NCBI GenBank assembly: GCA_038145405.1
Contig: JAYQPQ010000007.1
Coordinates: forward strand, 1-40,330
DNA: 40,330 nt
Direction of reading: 5' to 3'
Source: JAYQPQ01 sp038145405
GTDB taxonomy: Bacteria; Pseudomonadota; Gammaproteobacteria; Pseudomonadales; GM7GCV1
Below, one piece after another: positions 20,119 to 27,527 of this stretch (position 1 is the stretch's first letter; each line of letters opens with the position of its first letter). The notes beneath the pieces are model-generated. The model was given only the letters and a program-made list of their open reading frames with translations, had not been told where the DNA came from and did no database searches. Made by a program: the position numbers and the translations under genes.

Positions 20119-20555
20119 ATGAGCGTCAAGGCCTTTCGTTCCGGGAAGATGTCTACCGAAGCCTGCCAGCGCCTGCTGGATGTTGCTGGGGAGATTGTTG
20201 CCGAGCCCAACATCCACCGCCTGTGTGAATCCGTTCTGATCGAGGCACAGAAATGCACTGGTGCCGAGGGCGGCACGCTCTCCATCCTCGTCGGGCTGTT
20301 TATCACCCTCATTCACGCCTACTGATCGCTGACCAGCAACCCGGAATTTGCCGACTTTCGCAATCGGCTGAACTGGCAGCCTGGGAAGAAGCCTTCACAC
20401 TCTACATGGAGGGAGACTGGAAGCGCGCCCCTGCCGGGTTCAGCGGCCTGGTGTTTGAATACCCGCAGATGGAGTTATATCAGGTGTTCCGCGATCGCAC
20501 GGCCAACGCGGTGCCGTCCGATTGGGATGGAACCTTCCGCCACGACTCAAAATAA
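20119..20555 (+). pseudogene. Internally deleted GAF-domain nucleotide cyclase remnant
   Basis: Two ends of one kind of gene without its middle. The front (ATG 20119, GGAG five bases before it) reads LLDVAGEIVAEPNIHRLCES, then LIEAQKCTGAEGGTLSI, the N-terminal helix and first strand of a GAF sensor domain; this frame dies at TGA 20323-20325. In a different frame, from about 20330 to 20555, comes ELAAWEEAFTLYMEGDWKRA, then a tail ending PSDWDGTFRHDSK, which resembles the conserved C-terminal extension of class III adenylate/guanylate cyclases (ending in a WDG motif). The rest of the GAF domain and the whole catalytic domain are absent. The assignment of the two ends rests on motif recognition. 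Confidence 0.6.
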
Positions 20556-20567
20556 AAGCCTGCTTTC

Positions 20568-21590
20568 CTACATCTGTATAGCTTGCCAACTGTTCTCCCT
20601 GGCAGAGGTGAAAAGCGCTTGCACAACAGTCAGGGTTAGCAGTGCATCCTCGATGGGCCATACCTTGACCTTCTCGCCAAGCAGGTAGCGGGAGAAGCGT
20701 TCTATTTGCAGACCATACTGATTAACGGCCGGGAAGCTATGCTTCTCAGTTTCAAAGGCGCCGTAGCTCTGCAGATTGCCCACAAACAGAGCAGACTCAG
20801 TCGGCCTGGCATGAGCGTAAGGGAAATTACAGCGCAACCAGCCATGGGAACCGAGCACCGAAAATAGCTGGTGTGTGGCCCAGGCATCAGCGCCACCCTG
20901 GGTAGCCACCGTGAAGGTCGAATGAGCGTCGCCGTAATCGAGAATGGCCGAGGTAAGTCGGTCGATTCCGAATTCGGGATCGAAATCCATGACGCCCAGC
21001 ACCCGCACAGGGGGGCGGTTAAATATCAGGGTTGAGGCTGCAATGGCATAGGAACCCAAATCGTAGGCAGCCCCGCCGCCAAGCTGAGAACTGTTGCGAA
21101 TATCCATGGGATCCATGAAGCGTTTGGCCAGCACACCGTGGGTGGAAAGCGGCTTGCCAATGGTGCTGTCCGCTAGCAGGTCAGCGATCTTGTACCACTG
21201 CGGGTGATTTCTGAAGCCAAAGCCTTCTTCGATATGTTTTCCGGTGCGGTCGCGCGCCTCAAAAATGGCACGGGCATCCTCGGGCAGCAGCGCCAGCGGT
21301 TTTTCGCATAGAACGTGCTTGCCTGCTTCCAGCGACCTGATGCACCAGTCGCGATGGAGATTGTTGGGCAGAGGAATATACACCGCCTCAACTTCGGGGT
21401 CGTCCAGGAGCGCCTCATAGCTTCCATAAGCCTTGCTGATGCCGAGCTCGCCGGCAAAGGATTGCGCGCGCTCCAGATCGCGCGAGGCAATGGCATATGC
21501 CTCTGCACAATCGACATTCTTCATCGCTGGGATGGTGCGGGATACTGCGATATTTGCAGTGCCGAGGATTCCCCACTTGATGCTTTTCAT
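20568..21590 (-). CDS. Gfo/Idh/MocA-family NAD(P)-dependent oxidoreductase
   Basis: Dehydrogenase of the sugar/inositol oxidoreductase superfamily, 340 residues. The N-terminal Rossmann fold starts WGILGTANIAVSRTIPAM; the hallmark VLCEKPLAL gives the catalytic EKP motif. The C-terminal GFO/IDH domain contains GGGAAYDLGSYAIAASTLIF, in which the Asp and the Tyr fit the family's substrate site. ATG 21590 has AGAGGAAG just upstream. The substrate cannot be inferred; trans-1,2-dihydrobenzene-1,2-diol/xylose dehydrogenase-like members have similar architecture. It is convergent with the cyclase remnant. Confidence 0.88.
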   Translation of the reverse strand: MKSIKWGILGTANIAVSRTIPAMKNVDCAEAYAIASRDLERAQSFAGELGISKAYGSYEALLDDPEVEAVYIPLPNNLHRDWCIRSLEAGKHVLCEKPLALLPEDARAIFEARDRTGKHIEEGFGFRNHPQWYKIADLLADSTIGKPLSTHGVLAKRFMDPMDIRNSSQLGGGAAYDLGSYAIAASTLIFNRPPVRVLGVMDFDPEFGIDRLTSAILDYGDAHSTFTVATQGGADAWATHQLFSVLGSHGWLRCNFPYAHARPTESALFVGNLQSYGAFETEKHSFPAVNQYGLQIERFSRYLLGEKVKVWPIEDALLTLTVVQALFTSARENSWQAIQM

Positions 21591-21660
21591 GACTTCCTCT
21601 GGAGGCTCTTATTCTTGCGGAAACAGGATAATGGCGCGGCGCTGGCCTGCCAACCGGATA

Positions 21661-21690
21661 AAACAAAAAAGGCCGGGGGTGCCGGTTTTT
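21661..21690 (-). terminator. Probable terminator after the low-complexity gene
   Basis: On the minus strand AAAAACCGG, a C-rich loop, then CCGGCC and six T (21665-21670). It lies 20 bp beyond the stop codon at 21710 and before the oxidoreductase start. The stem is short (CCGG/CCGG core), the T run good. Confidence 0.5.
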
Positions 21691-21709
21691 CATCCGCATC
21701 ATGCCCCGA

Positions 21710-22681
21710 TTAGGGCAGGGCTTCCAGCAGGAACGCTCCGGTTACCGTTGCCGATCCATTGATCAGGTTCAGATTGTAAGTACCCAAAGCGCCCTCGGCG
21801 CCGGGGCCAGCCAGGGTGATGGTGCTGATACCCTCGGCCGGAATGCTTACAAATTTCTTGGCGCAGGCCAGTGAGCAGCTTCCCGTCAGGTCTACTTCAA
21901 TATTGGACCCAGATCCCAAAGCCATAGCGGCCGCATTCACCATATCCCAACGGGAGGTTCCGGTTGCCACATCCAGATTCAGGCTTTGAATCTGCTGTGC
22001 GTCGAAGCTGATCGTCATATTGATCTGGTGCACGGTGCCGGATTTTCCCGTTTGATCGGTTGGATCGGTGGCGCCGACAAGCTGGTACTTCACTACGCCC
22101 GAGCTCGGCAATTCGCTGGTAGTGTCGTCTGACCAGGCAAAGCGGTCTTTTCTCTGATTGCCGCTGGAATTGGGTCCTGCCCAGCGTCCCCAGAAAGCGT
22201 CGAAAGTGCGAGCGCTGGTATCCAGATTGGATTCGTACTCTATGTTTTCGCCGAACTCAGTGATCAAGCCGCAAACAGGGGTGCAGGCTTGGGAGTCAGT
22301 ATTGCTTCCCGACCCGCCGTTACTTCCGGAATTACCTGCATTGCTGCCGGAATTTCCATTGCCAGTTGAGCTGCCGCCGCCACCGGAGCCGGTGTCGGTG
22401 TTGGAGCCATTACCACTAGTACCGAAATTACCGGAATTACCGGAATTGCCGTTACCGTTGTTGGTCGAGCCACCCACGGTATCGGTGCCGCTGCCGGAAC
22501 CGGTGTCGGTGTTGGAGCCATTGCCGGAATTACTAGAACCAGAACCATTGGATCCAGAATTTCCGGTATTACCGTTGCCAGAGTTATTGGAATTGCCCTG
22601 ACCCTGACCGTTGCCGTTATTGCCCAGCTCTTCAATATCCTCGTCGCTCAGGTCGCTGATGGTGTCGGAGGTTTCGCTCAC
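21710..22681 (-). CDS. Asn/Gly/Ser-rich low-complexity protein, probably lacking its 5' end
   Basis: 323 residues from GTG 22681, in three parts: an acidic start (TSDTISDLSDEDIEEL), a linker at residues about 20-131 of almost only N, G, S and T, and a folded-looking domain of about 190 residues with two cysteine pairs (ACTPVCG, GSCSLACAKKF) and the motif YQLVGATDPTDQTG. The C-terminal part resembles C-terminal domains I associate with FecR-domain surface proteins; this is a weak recognition. No signal peptide, no ribosome binding site at the GTG, and the frame is open upstream to 22768 (NALNNSRALAAAQST), so an N-terminal signal or FecR domain may have been lost. A 23-bp DNA repeat recurs 111 bp apart (22389-22411, 22500-22522). 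Confidence 0.6.
   Translation of the reverse strand: MSETSDTISDLSDEDIEELGNNGNGQGQGNSNNSGNGNTGNSGSNGSGSSNSGNGSNTDTGSGSGTDTVGGSTNNGNGNSGNSGNFGTSGNGSNTDTGSGGGGSSTGNGNSGSNAGNSGSNGGSGSNTDSQACTPVCGLITEFGENIEYESNLDTSARTFDAFWGRWAGPNSSGNQRKDRFAWSDDTTSELPSSGVVKYQLVGATDPTDQTGKSGTVHQINMTISFDAQQIQSLNLDVATGTSRWDMVNAAAMALGSGSNIEVDLTGSCSLACAKKFVSIPAEGISTITLAGPGAEGALGTYNLNLINGSATVTGAFLLEALP
22389..22522 (-). repeat. Direct repeat inside the NGS-rich linker
   Basis: A 23-bp identical block at 22389-22411 and 22500-22522 (111 bp = 37 codons apart) encodes the repeated peptide GNGSNTDTG. It is part of a degenerate Asn/Gly/Ser linker and probably prone to length change by slippage or recombination. Confidence 0.75.
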
Positions 22682-22827
22682 CAGGGGGTCCGGGGTGGAA
22701 GCATCGTCAGTAATAGTGGACTGTGCAGCGGCAAGGGCGCGCGAGTTGTTCAGGGCGTTAATGGACTGTCAGCCAGCGGATTTGGCATTAGGTATCATGG
22801 CGGCTTTGAGACTGTCGGGAGCACAAC

Positions 22828-23388
22828 ATGGCTGGAACAAAGGTGTCGGCCCAGAACCTGATCTGGGTGGATATGGAGATGACCGGGCTCGACCCCGATC
22901 GCAATCGTGTAATTGAGGTCGCCACGGTGGTGACTGATACCAATCTTGTGGTGTTAGCAGAGGGCCCGGTGTTGGCGATTCATCAGGGCGCCGAGATCAT
23001 GCAATCCATGGATGACTGGAACACCCGTCAGCATGGCGGATCCGGCCTCACCGAGCGGGTACTCAATAGCGACCTTAGCGAAGCTGACGCGGCTGCGGAA
23101 ACCATCGCTTTTCTGCAACAGTGGGTGCCCGCCGGCACTTCACCCATGTGTGGTAACTCCATCTGTCAGGACCGGCGCTTTATGGCCCGGCACCTGCCAG
23201 AGCTGGAAGCCTTTTTCCACTACCGCAATCTGGATGTCAGCACGCTGAAGGAGCTGGTCAAGCGCTGGGCGCCTGGCCTGGAGAGTGGTTTTGCCAAAAA
23301 AGGCAGCCATCTAGCGCTCTACGACATTTACGACTCCATTGCCGAGTTGCGTTATTACCGGGAAACCTTTATCAGACCCTTTAGCTAA
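22828..23388 (+). CDS. orn: Oligoribonuclease
   Basis: DEDDh 3'-5' exonuclease that degrades 2-5-nt RNA, including pGpG, the breakdown product of cyclic di-GMP; usually essential in gammaproteobacteria. 186 residues. Motif I is LIWVDMEMTGLD (D, E), motif II MCGNSICQDRRFM, motif III HLALYDIYDSIAELRYYRE with the catalytic His and Asp five residues apart. The usual HLALDDIRES reads HLALYDIYDS, a mild variation that keeps the catalytic Asp. It starts at ATG 22828 and ends 8 bp from the convergent tonB stop. Confidence 0.96.
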   Translation: MAGTKVSAQNLIWVDMEMTGLDPDRNRVIEVATVVTDTNLVVLAEGPVLAIHQGAEIMQSMDDWNTRQHGGSGLTERVLNSDLSEADAAAETIAFLQQWVPAGTSPMCGNSICQDRRFMARHLPELEAFFHYRNLDVSTLKELVKRWAPGLESGFAKKGSHLALYDIYDSIAELRYYRETFIRPFS

Positions 23389-23396
23389 CCTTGCAC

Positions 23397-24254
23397 TCAG
23401 CGGGTGGTGATGGAGCCGCCAGGCAGGAATTGCCAGCTGCGAATAAATACCAGTTTGTCATAGCGGGCACGCAACGCGTCCGGAAAGGGTGGGAAGGGTC
23501 CAGCCATGCGCGCGATATCCACAGCTGCCCGATCCAGCACCAGTTGTCCCGAAGACTCCAGTATTTCCGCGGTCTCCAGCGTGCCGTCAGGCAGAATCTG
23601 CAGCTTCAGGCGTACGCTGCCGAAAATTTGCTGACGCAGGGACTCGGCTGGGTAGTTGCGGTTGCCTGTTGCCACGATGCGTTCTTGCAGCATGACTTGA
23701 TAAGCCGCCTCGTCTGAAGCTCTGGCCGCTACAGAAGTAAGGGTGCCGATGCGCGGTTGTCGGGCATACTCCTGGCGCAGCACGTCGAGTTGGGCGAGCA
23801 GGCTCTGTGCTTCAAGCTGCACCAGCACTTCCTGCGCCTGCTCGCTGCCGCTGTCCTCCTGCGGTATGAACGGCAGCACTTCGCTTGCGGCATCCAGACT
23901 GGACAGAATTTGCCATGCTTCTCGCGGCGCGCCGCCGGCCTCTTCGGGAAGCACCAGTGTCTCACTGGCACTGCCGCTGAAAGGGGCAATCTCGGTCGTA
24001 GTCAGTTCGCGTCGATCCTGCTCGGTGCCGCTGGCCAGCTGATTGCTCTGTGCCAGGAAATCGGCTGTTTCCGGGGCTTCGTCGGAATGATGGGTTATCA
24101 GGGTGACTTCAATAGATAGGCCGGCGTCCCGAGGCTGTGGCAGGCTGAAGGTCACGCCGAGAATGATGAGCAAATGCAGCGTGAGCGCAATAAAGACCGC
24201 AAAGCCAAAGCGGTCGCCGCGATCCTGATTGAGAACGTCAGCGCTTGCCGCCAT
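23397..24254 (-). CDS. TonB-family energy transducer (TonB3-like by position)
   Basis: 285 residues: an N-terminal cytoplasmic stretch, a single anchor helix at about residues 17-36 (GFAVFIALTLHLLIILGVTF, with the H that TonB anchors carry), a long acidic Glu/Gln/Ser-rich periplasmic region without the usual Pro-rich spacer, and a C-terminal TonB domain (YPAESLRQQIFGSVRLKLQI, then SSGQLVLDRAAVDIARMAGP). It overlaps the 3' end of gshB by 17 bases. In Pseudomonas aeruginosa the tonB3 gene beside gshB and pilG is needed for twitching motility, so this copy probably belonged to the pilus-related neighbourhood, whose remainder is largely missing here. Confidence 0.88.
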   Translation of the reverse strand: MAASADVLNQDRGDRFGFAVFIALTLHLLIILGVTFSLPQPRDAGLSIEVTLITHHSDEAPETADFLAQSNQLASGTEQDRRELTTTEIAPFSGSASETLVLPEEAGGAPREAWQILSSLDAASEVLPFIPQEDSGSEQAQEVLVQLEAQSLLAQLDVLRQEYARQPRIGTLTSVAARASDEAAYQVMLQERIVATGNRNYPAESLRQQIFGSVRLKLQILPDGTLETAEILESSGQLVLDRAAVDIARMAGPFPPFPDALRARYDKLVFIRSWQFLPGGSITTR

Positions 24255-25200
24255 GGAAATTCAGCTGCTGCTCGACGGCCTCCATCAGCAAACCGCCGAT
24301 ATCCGTGCCGGCGCCGGCATCTATCTCCCGCACGCAGGTTGGGCTGGTGATATTGATTTCCGTCAGGTAGTCGCCGATCACATCCAGGCCGGCGAAAAGG
24401 ATGCCGCGCTCAACCAGATCAGGGCTCACCTGTTCCGCGATCCAGCGGTCGCGTTCGCTAAGGGGGCGCACCTCCCCGCGGCCACCCGCCGCCAGATTGC
24501 CGCGCGTTTCGCCGATCTGGGGAATACGCGCCAGGCAGTAGTCGACCGGCTTTCCATTGATAATCAGAATGCGCTTGTCGCCGTCCACGATTTCCGGGAT
24601 ATATTTTTGCGCCATGATGGGAGTTCGCCCGCCCCGAGTCAGCAGTTCGATAATCACGGACAGATTCGGTTCGCTTTCGCGGGCACGCAGAATGGAGTCG
24701 CCACCCATGCCGTCGAGCGGTTTGTAGATCACATCGCCGTGGCTGCGATGAAAGGCTTTGAGTTCGTCGGAATGGGCCGACACCAACAATGGCGGGCCGC
24801 ACTGGGGAAAGCGGGTGGCATAGAGCTTTTCGTTGCAGTCACGCAAGGAAGCCGGGCGGTTGACCACCAGGGATCCCTCCGATTCGGCACGATCCAGGAA
24901 ATAGGTCGCGTAGATGTACTCCATGTTGAAGGGCGGATCCTTGCGCATGAAAAGCACATCGTATTCGCCAAGCCAGCGGCGCTCGATGTTGCCGGCCTGG
25001 AACCAGGGTTTTTTGCTCAAATCCACTTGGATCTGTCGAGCCAGGCCGGCAGCGCGCCCCTGGTAGAGCATTAGCTCGGGCTGGTATAGCACTTCGATGA
25101 TCCATTCGCGTCGCTGGGCGGCTTCGATCAGCGCCAGGGTGGTATCTTTTTTCAGGTTAAGAGATTCCAGTGGATCCATGACAAAACCAACGCGAAACAT
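24238..25200 (-). CDS. gshB: Glutathione synthetase
   Basis: ATP-grasp ligase joining glycine to gamma-glutamylcysteine. ATG 25200 (MFRVGFVMDPLESLNLKKD) gives 320 residues, matching the E. coli length; GGGAAGCAGG lies just upstream. The frame is open further 5' but without family similarity. Seen are YATYFLDRAESEGSLVVNRP, the ATP-binding region KPLDGMGGDSILR, ILIINGKPVDYCLARIP and metal ligands in FAGLDVIGDYLTEINITSPT. It diverges from the pilG stub across a 206-bp spacer and overlaps tonB. Confidence 0.97.
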   Translation of the reverse strand: MFRVGFVMDPLESLNLKKDTTLALIEAAQRREWIIEVLYQPELMLYQGRAAGLARQIQVDLSKKPWFQAGNIERRWLGEYDVLFMRKDPPFNMEYIYATYFLDRAESEGSLVVNRPASLRDCNEKLYATRFPQCGPPLLVSAHSDELKAFHRSHGDVIYKPLDGMGGDSILRARESEPNLSVIIELLTRGGRTPIMAQKYIPEIVDGDKRILIINGKPVDYCLARIPQIGETRGNLAAGGRGEVRPLSERDRWIAEQVSPDLVERGILFAGLDVIGDYLTEINITSPTCVREIDAGAGTDIGGLLMEAVEQQLNFHGGKR

Positions 25201-25286
25201 GCCTGCTTCCCAGGGTTGTTTGTGGCGATGGTACCACGTCACGCGTAGCCGCTGGTGGCAGTCCGCGCTGGCTGAGCGGCGTCTCG

Positions 25287-25319
25287 CAATGCCGCCTGGC
25301 TGCTGGATTTGCGGCATTG
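25287..25319. promoter_or_regulatory. Inverted repeat in the gshB-pilG spacer
   Basis: CAATGCCGC (25287-25295) and GCGGCATTG (25311-25319), a perfect 9-bp stem with a 15-base loop, in the spacer between the divergent gshB and pilG starts. There is no T run, so it is not an intrinsic terminator; it could be an operator or a leader-RNA hairpin. Confidence 0.4.
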
Positions 25320-25406
25320 TTATTCAGGGGGCGATACGCGGAGATGAGTGTCGATTGCCCCGCCCGCGCATCCCGCAAAGTACAATCGAGCAAATATGAG
25401 GCTGAT

Positions 25407-25736
25407 ATGAAAGTCATGGTCGTGGACGACAGCAACACGATACGGAAGAGTGTTGAGACCATTCTTTCCAAAGTGGGGTGTCAGGTAGACACCGCCGTGG
25501 ATGGTTATGATGCACTTTCCAAAATCGCTGATGTGCGCCCCGACCTGATCTTTATCGACATCATGATGCCGCGTCTCGACGGCTATCAAATCTGCGCGCT
25601 GATCAAAAACAATCCCGAATTTCGCAAGACACCCATTGTCATGCTCTCCAGCAAGGATGGCCTGTTCGACAAGGCCAAGGGGCGTCTGGTTGGCGCGGAT
25701 CGCATATCGCCTTCCTGCGTTCGCCTTTTGAAGTGA
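25407..25736 (+). pseudogene. pilG: Truncated PilG-type response regulator
   Basis: A CheY-like receiver of the Pil-Chp twitching chemosensory system, cut before its end. From ATG 25407 (GAGG five bases before it) it reads MKVMVVDDSNTIRKSVETIL with the acidic pair D7/D8, phosphoacceptor D51 (FIDIMMPRLDGY) and PIVMLSSKDGLFDKAKGRLV, very like Pseudomonas PilG to about residue 97. The next segment should hold the conserved Lys of YLTKPF and the last helix, but it is replaced by 12 unrelated residues and a stop. The receiver therefore lacks beta-5, alpha-5 and the invariant Lys. Synteny with gshB supports the name. Confidence 0.8.
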
Positions 25737-25939
25737 AACGCTTTCCCTTTATCGGCGTGCCGGTGCAAGCCATACCCACACCCTTCCAGCTAACTGACGC
25801 CAGTCAGTTGCTCGAGCTCGACCATCAGGGACGTCTGGATTTTATCGCCCGTTATTTTAGAGTGCGCGGCGTGGATGCTGTGATTCCGGATCTGGCGGGC
25901 ATTCTTTCCCACATGGCGTCCAGTCAACCCGAATCCTGA
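25697..25939 (+). pseudogene. C-terminal fragment, possibly of a CheW-like ChpC
   Basis: An open frame without its own start, overlapping the end of the pilG stub in another frame. It reads HIAFLRSPFEVKRFPFIGVP, then VQAIPTPFQL, and ends FRVRGVDAVIPDLAGILSH plus a short tail. The closing VDAVIPDLAGIL resembles the last strand of CheW-like domains, and ChpC-type proteins are encoded at the far end of Pil-Chp clusters, next to rsmE, as here. This assignment is inference from pattern and position. It starts abruptly at the same point where the PilG similarity ends, so one deletion appears to have fused the two. Confidence 0.45.
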
Positions 25940-25942
25940 TTT

Positions 25943-26671
25943 TTACCAGTCGCCCCAAAGCCACTGCAGCACGCTGATCCCCGCAAGAGGAGCAGATTCT
26001 GTGCGCAGCACACGTGGGCCCAATGCCAGAGGTTGAAAGCCCGCCTGCAGTGCTTGCTCTATCTCATTTGCAGAAAATCCGCCTTCCGGACCGATGGCCA
26101 GCCGGACCGTCGTGGGTGGGTTGCTCTCGGTGAGCCTGCTGCCAGCGCTGTTCGGATGCAGGATAAAGCTCGGCACGTCGCTGGCCTGGCCCAGCCAGCT
26201 TTGCCACTCACAACTGGCATCCAGGAGCGGCAGGCGGGTGCGGTGGCACTGCTCGCAACTGCTCTCAATCAGGCGCTGCCAGTGGGTCAGCTTTTTCTCC
26301 ATGCGTGCGGCGTCCAGACGCAGCTCGGTGCGTTCGGTAAGCATTGGAGTGATGCGGCTCACGCCCAGCTCGGTCGCTTTCTGCAGCGCCCATTCAAAGC
26401 GGTCGCCCTTGCTTAGACCCAGGCCTAGATGAATAAAGAGGGGGGATTCCCGCTCGTTGGGGTCATGCTCGAGCAATCGCACTGAGCAGGCTCGGGCATC
26501 GGCCGTCTCCAGCTCGGCCCGATACTCGCCGCCCCGGCCATTAAACAGGATCAAAGGATCACCGCCACGCAAACGAAGCACCTGGCACAGATGCCGCGAG
26601 GCGCTTCCCTCCAGGCGGACCAGCTGACCCGCCTGCAGTGCTTGGGCCGTGTAGATGCGCGGAGTACGCAT
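25943..26671 (-). CDS. rsmE: 16S rRNA (uracil1498-N3)-methyltransferase RsmE
   Basis: SPOUT-class SAM-dependent enzyme that makes m3U1498 in 16S rRNA. ATG 26671 (MRTPRIYTAQ) gives 242 residues, the usual length. Seen are the N-terminal PUA-like part (HLCQVLRLRGGDPLILFNGR), GLSKGDRFEWALQKATELGV, and the SPOUT knot motifs RLAIGPEGGFSANEIE and LALGPRVLRTESAPLAGISV. It begins 4 bases after the metF stop and is the last gene of the methyl-cycle operon. In Pseudomonas it flanks the chp genes, matching the remnants on its other side. Confidence 0.96.
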   Translation of the reverse strand: MRTPRIYTAQALQAGQLVRLEGSASRHLCQVLRLRGGDPLILFNGRGGEYRAELETADARACSVRLLEHDPNERESPLFIHLGLGLSKGDRFEWALQKATELGVSRITPMLTERTELRLDAARMEKKLTHWQRLIESSCEQCHRTRLPLLDASCEWQSWLGQASDVPSFILHPNSAGSRLTESNPPTTVRLAIGPEGGFSANEIEQALQAGFQPLALGPRVLRTESAPLAGISVLQWLWGDW

Positions 26672-26675
26672 GGGT

Positions 26676-27506
26676 TCAGGCGAAGTGAAGGCCCAGCCGA
26701 CGACAGATTGCCAGCGTCGGTTCGCTGCGGTTAAGGGTGTAGAAATGCAGCCCCGGCACACCAGCGGCGATCAAGCCTTGGCAAAGTTGTGTCACAACAT
26801 CCTCGCCGAAGGCCAACAGGCTGGCCTCATTGGCCTGGTCTTCCAGACCGTAGCGCAGCCAGCGCGGAATATCGGCACCGCAAGCAGCGGAGAAACGCAT
26901 CAGGCTCTCTGCATTGGTGATGGGCATGATGCCGGGATAGATAGGCTGCTTAATTCCCGCTTGCTCGCAGCGGTCGCGAAAATAGAGAAAGCCATCCAGA
27001 TTGTAGAAGTACTGCGTGACGGCATAGTCCGCTCCCGCATCCAGCTTACCCTTGAGAAATCCAATGTCGCTGGTCAGCGACTGCCCCTGGGGATGGACCT
27101 CCGGATAGCAGGCCACCGCAATGCGAAAGTGGTCGCCGAAGCGCTGGCGGGCAAACTCCACCAGTTCCTTGGCATATTTGAGCCGGCCCGGTCCGGAGCC
27201 CGAGGGCGAATCCCCGCGCAGTGCCACTAGACGATGGATGCCGGCATCGACATAGTTCTGCAGCAAAGCACCCACAACCCCTTCGTCATCCGAACCAAAG
27301 GACAGGTGAGGCGCAACCGTATGGCCAGCCTGATGCAGGTCCAGGACCACCTGGCGGGTGCGATCGCGCGTCGAACCGCCGGCACCGTAGGTGACCGAGT
27401 AATAGCTGGGATTGAGCCCCCGCAGCTCGGCCGCCGCCTGCATCAGCTTGTCACAGCCGCCCGGCGTCTTGGGCGGAAAAAATTCGATGCTGATCGAGGT
27501 GCTCAT
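26676..27506 (-). CDS. metF: 5,10-methylenetetrahydrofolate reductase
   Basis: FAD enzyme that makes 5-methyl-THF, the methyl donor for homocysteine remethylation. 276 residues from ATG 27506 (MSTSISIEFFPPKTPGG); other starts at 27512 (ATG) and 27521 (TTG) are in frame, but AGG is best spaced for 27506. Seen are SVTYGAGGSTRDRT, LVALRGDSP and DAGADYAVTQYFYN, all typical. It lies 21 bp after ahcY and 4 bp before rsmE, on the same transcript as metK and ahcY, so SAM production, SAH clearance and methyl-THF supply are linked. Confidence 0.96.
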   Translation of the reverse strand: MSTSISIEFFPPKTPGGCDKLMQAAAELRGLNPSYYSVTYGAGGSTRDRTRQVVLDLHQAGHTVAPHLSFGSDDEGVVGALLQNYVDAGIHRLVALRGDSPSGSGPGRLKYAKELVEFARQRFGDHFRIAVACYPEVHPQGQSLTSDIGFLKGKLDAGADYAVTQYFYNLDGFLYFRDRCEQAGIKQPIYPGIMPITNAESLMRFSAACGADIPRWLRYGLEDQANEASLLAFGEDVVTQLCQGLIAAGVPGLHFYTLNRSEPTLAICRRLGLHFA

Positions 27507-27527
27507 TTCCATTGCCTGCAACAGGTT

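Noticed and set aside
22280..22600. Repeated short motifs considered as a CRISPR array or VNTR locus
   Set aside because: The repeats are in-frame, codon-based and irregular, with no constant repeat-spacer pattern; they are a protein linker.
22158..22601. Plus-strand Pro/Leu/Glu-rich 147-codon frame
   Set aside because: It is the complement of the Asn/Gly/Ser-rich repeat; its composition is a by-product of the repeat, and no start signals are seen.
24229..25074. 281-codon plus-strand frame opposite gshB, and 29009-29854 opposite metK
   Set aside because: Shadows of well-identified ATP-grasp and MetK genes.
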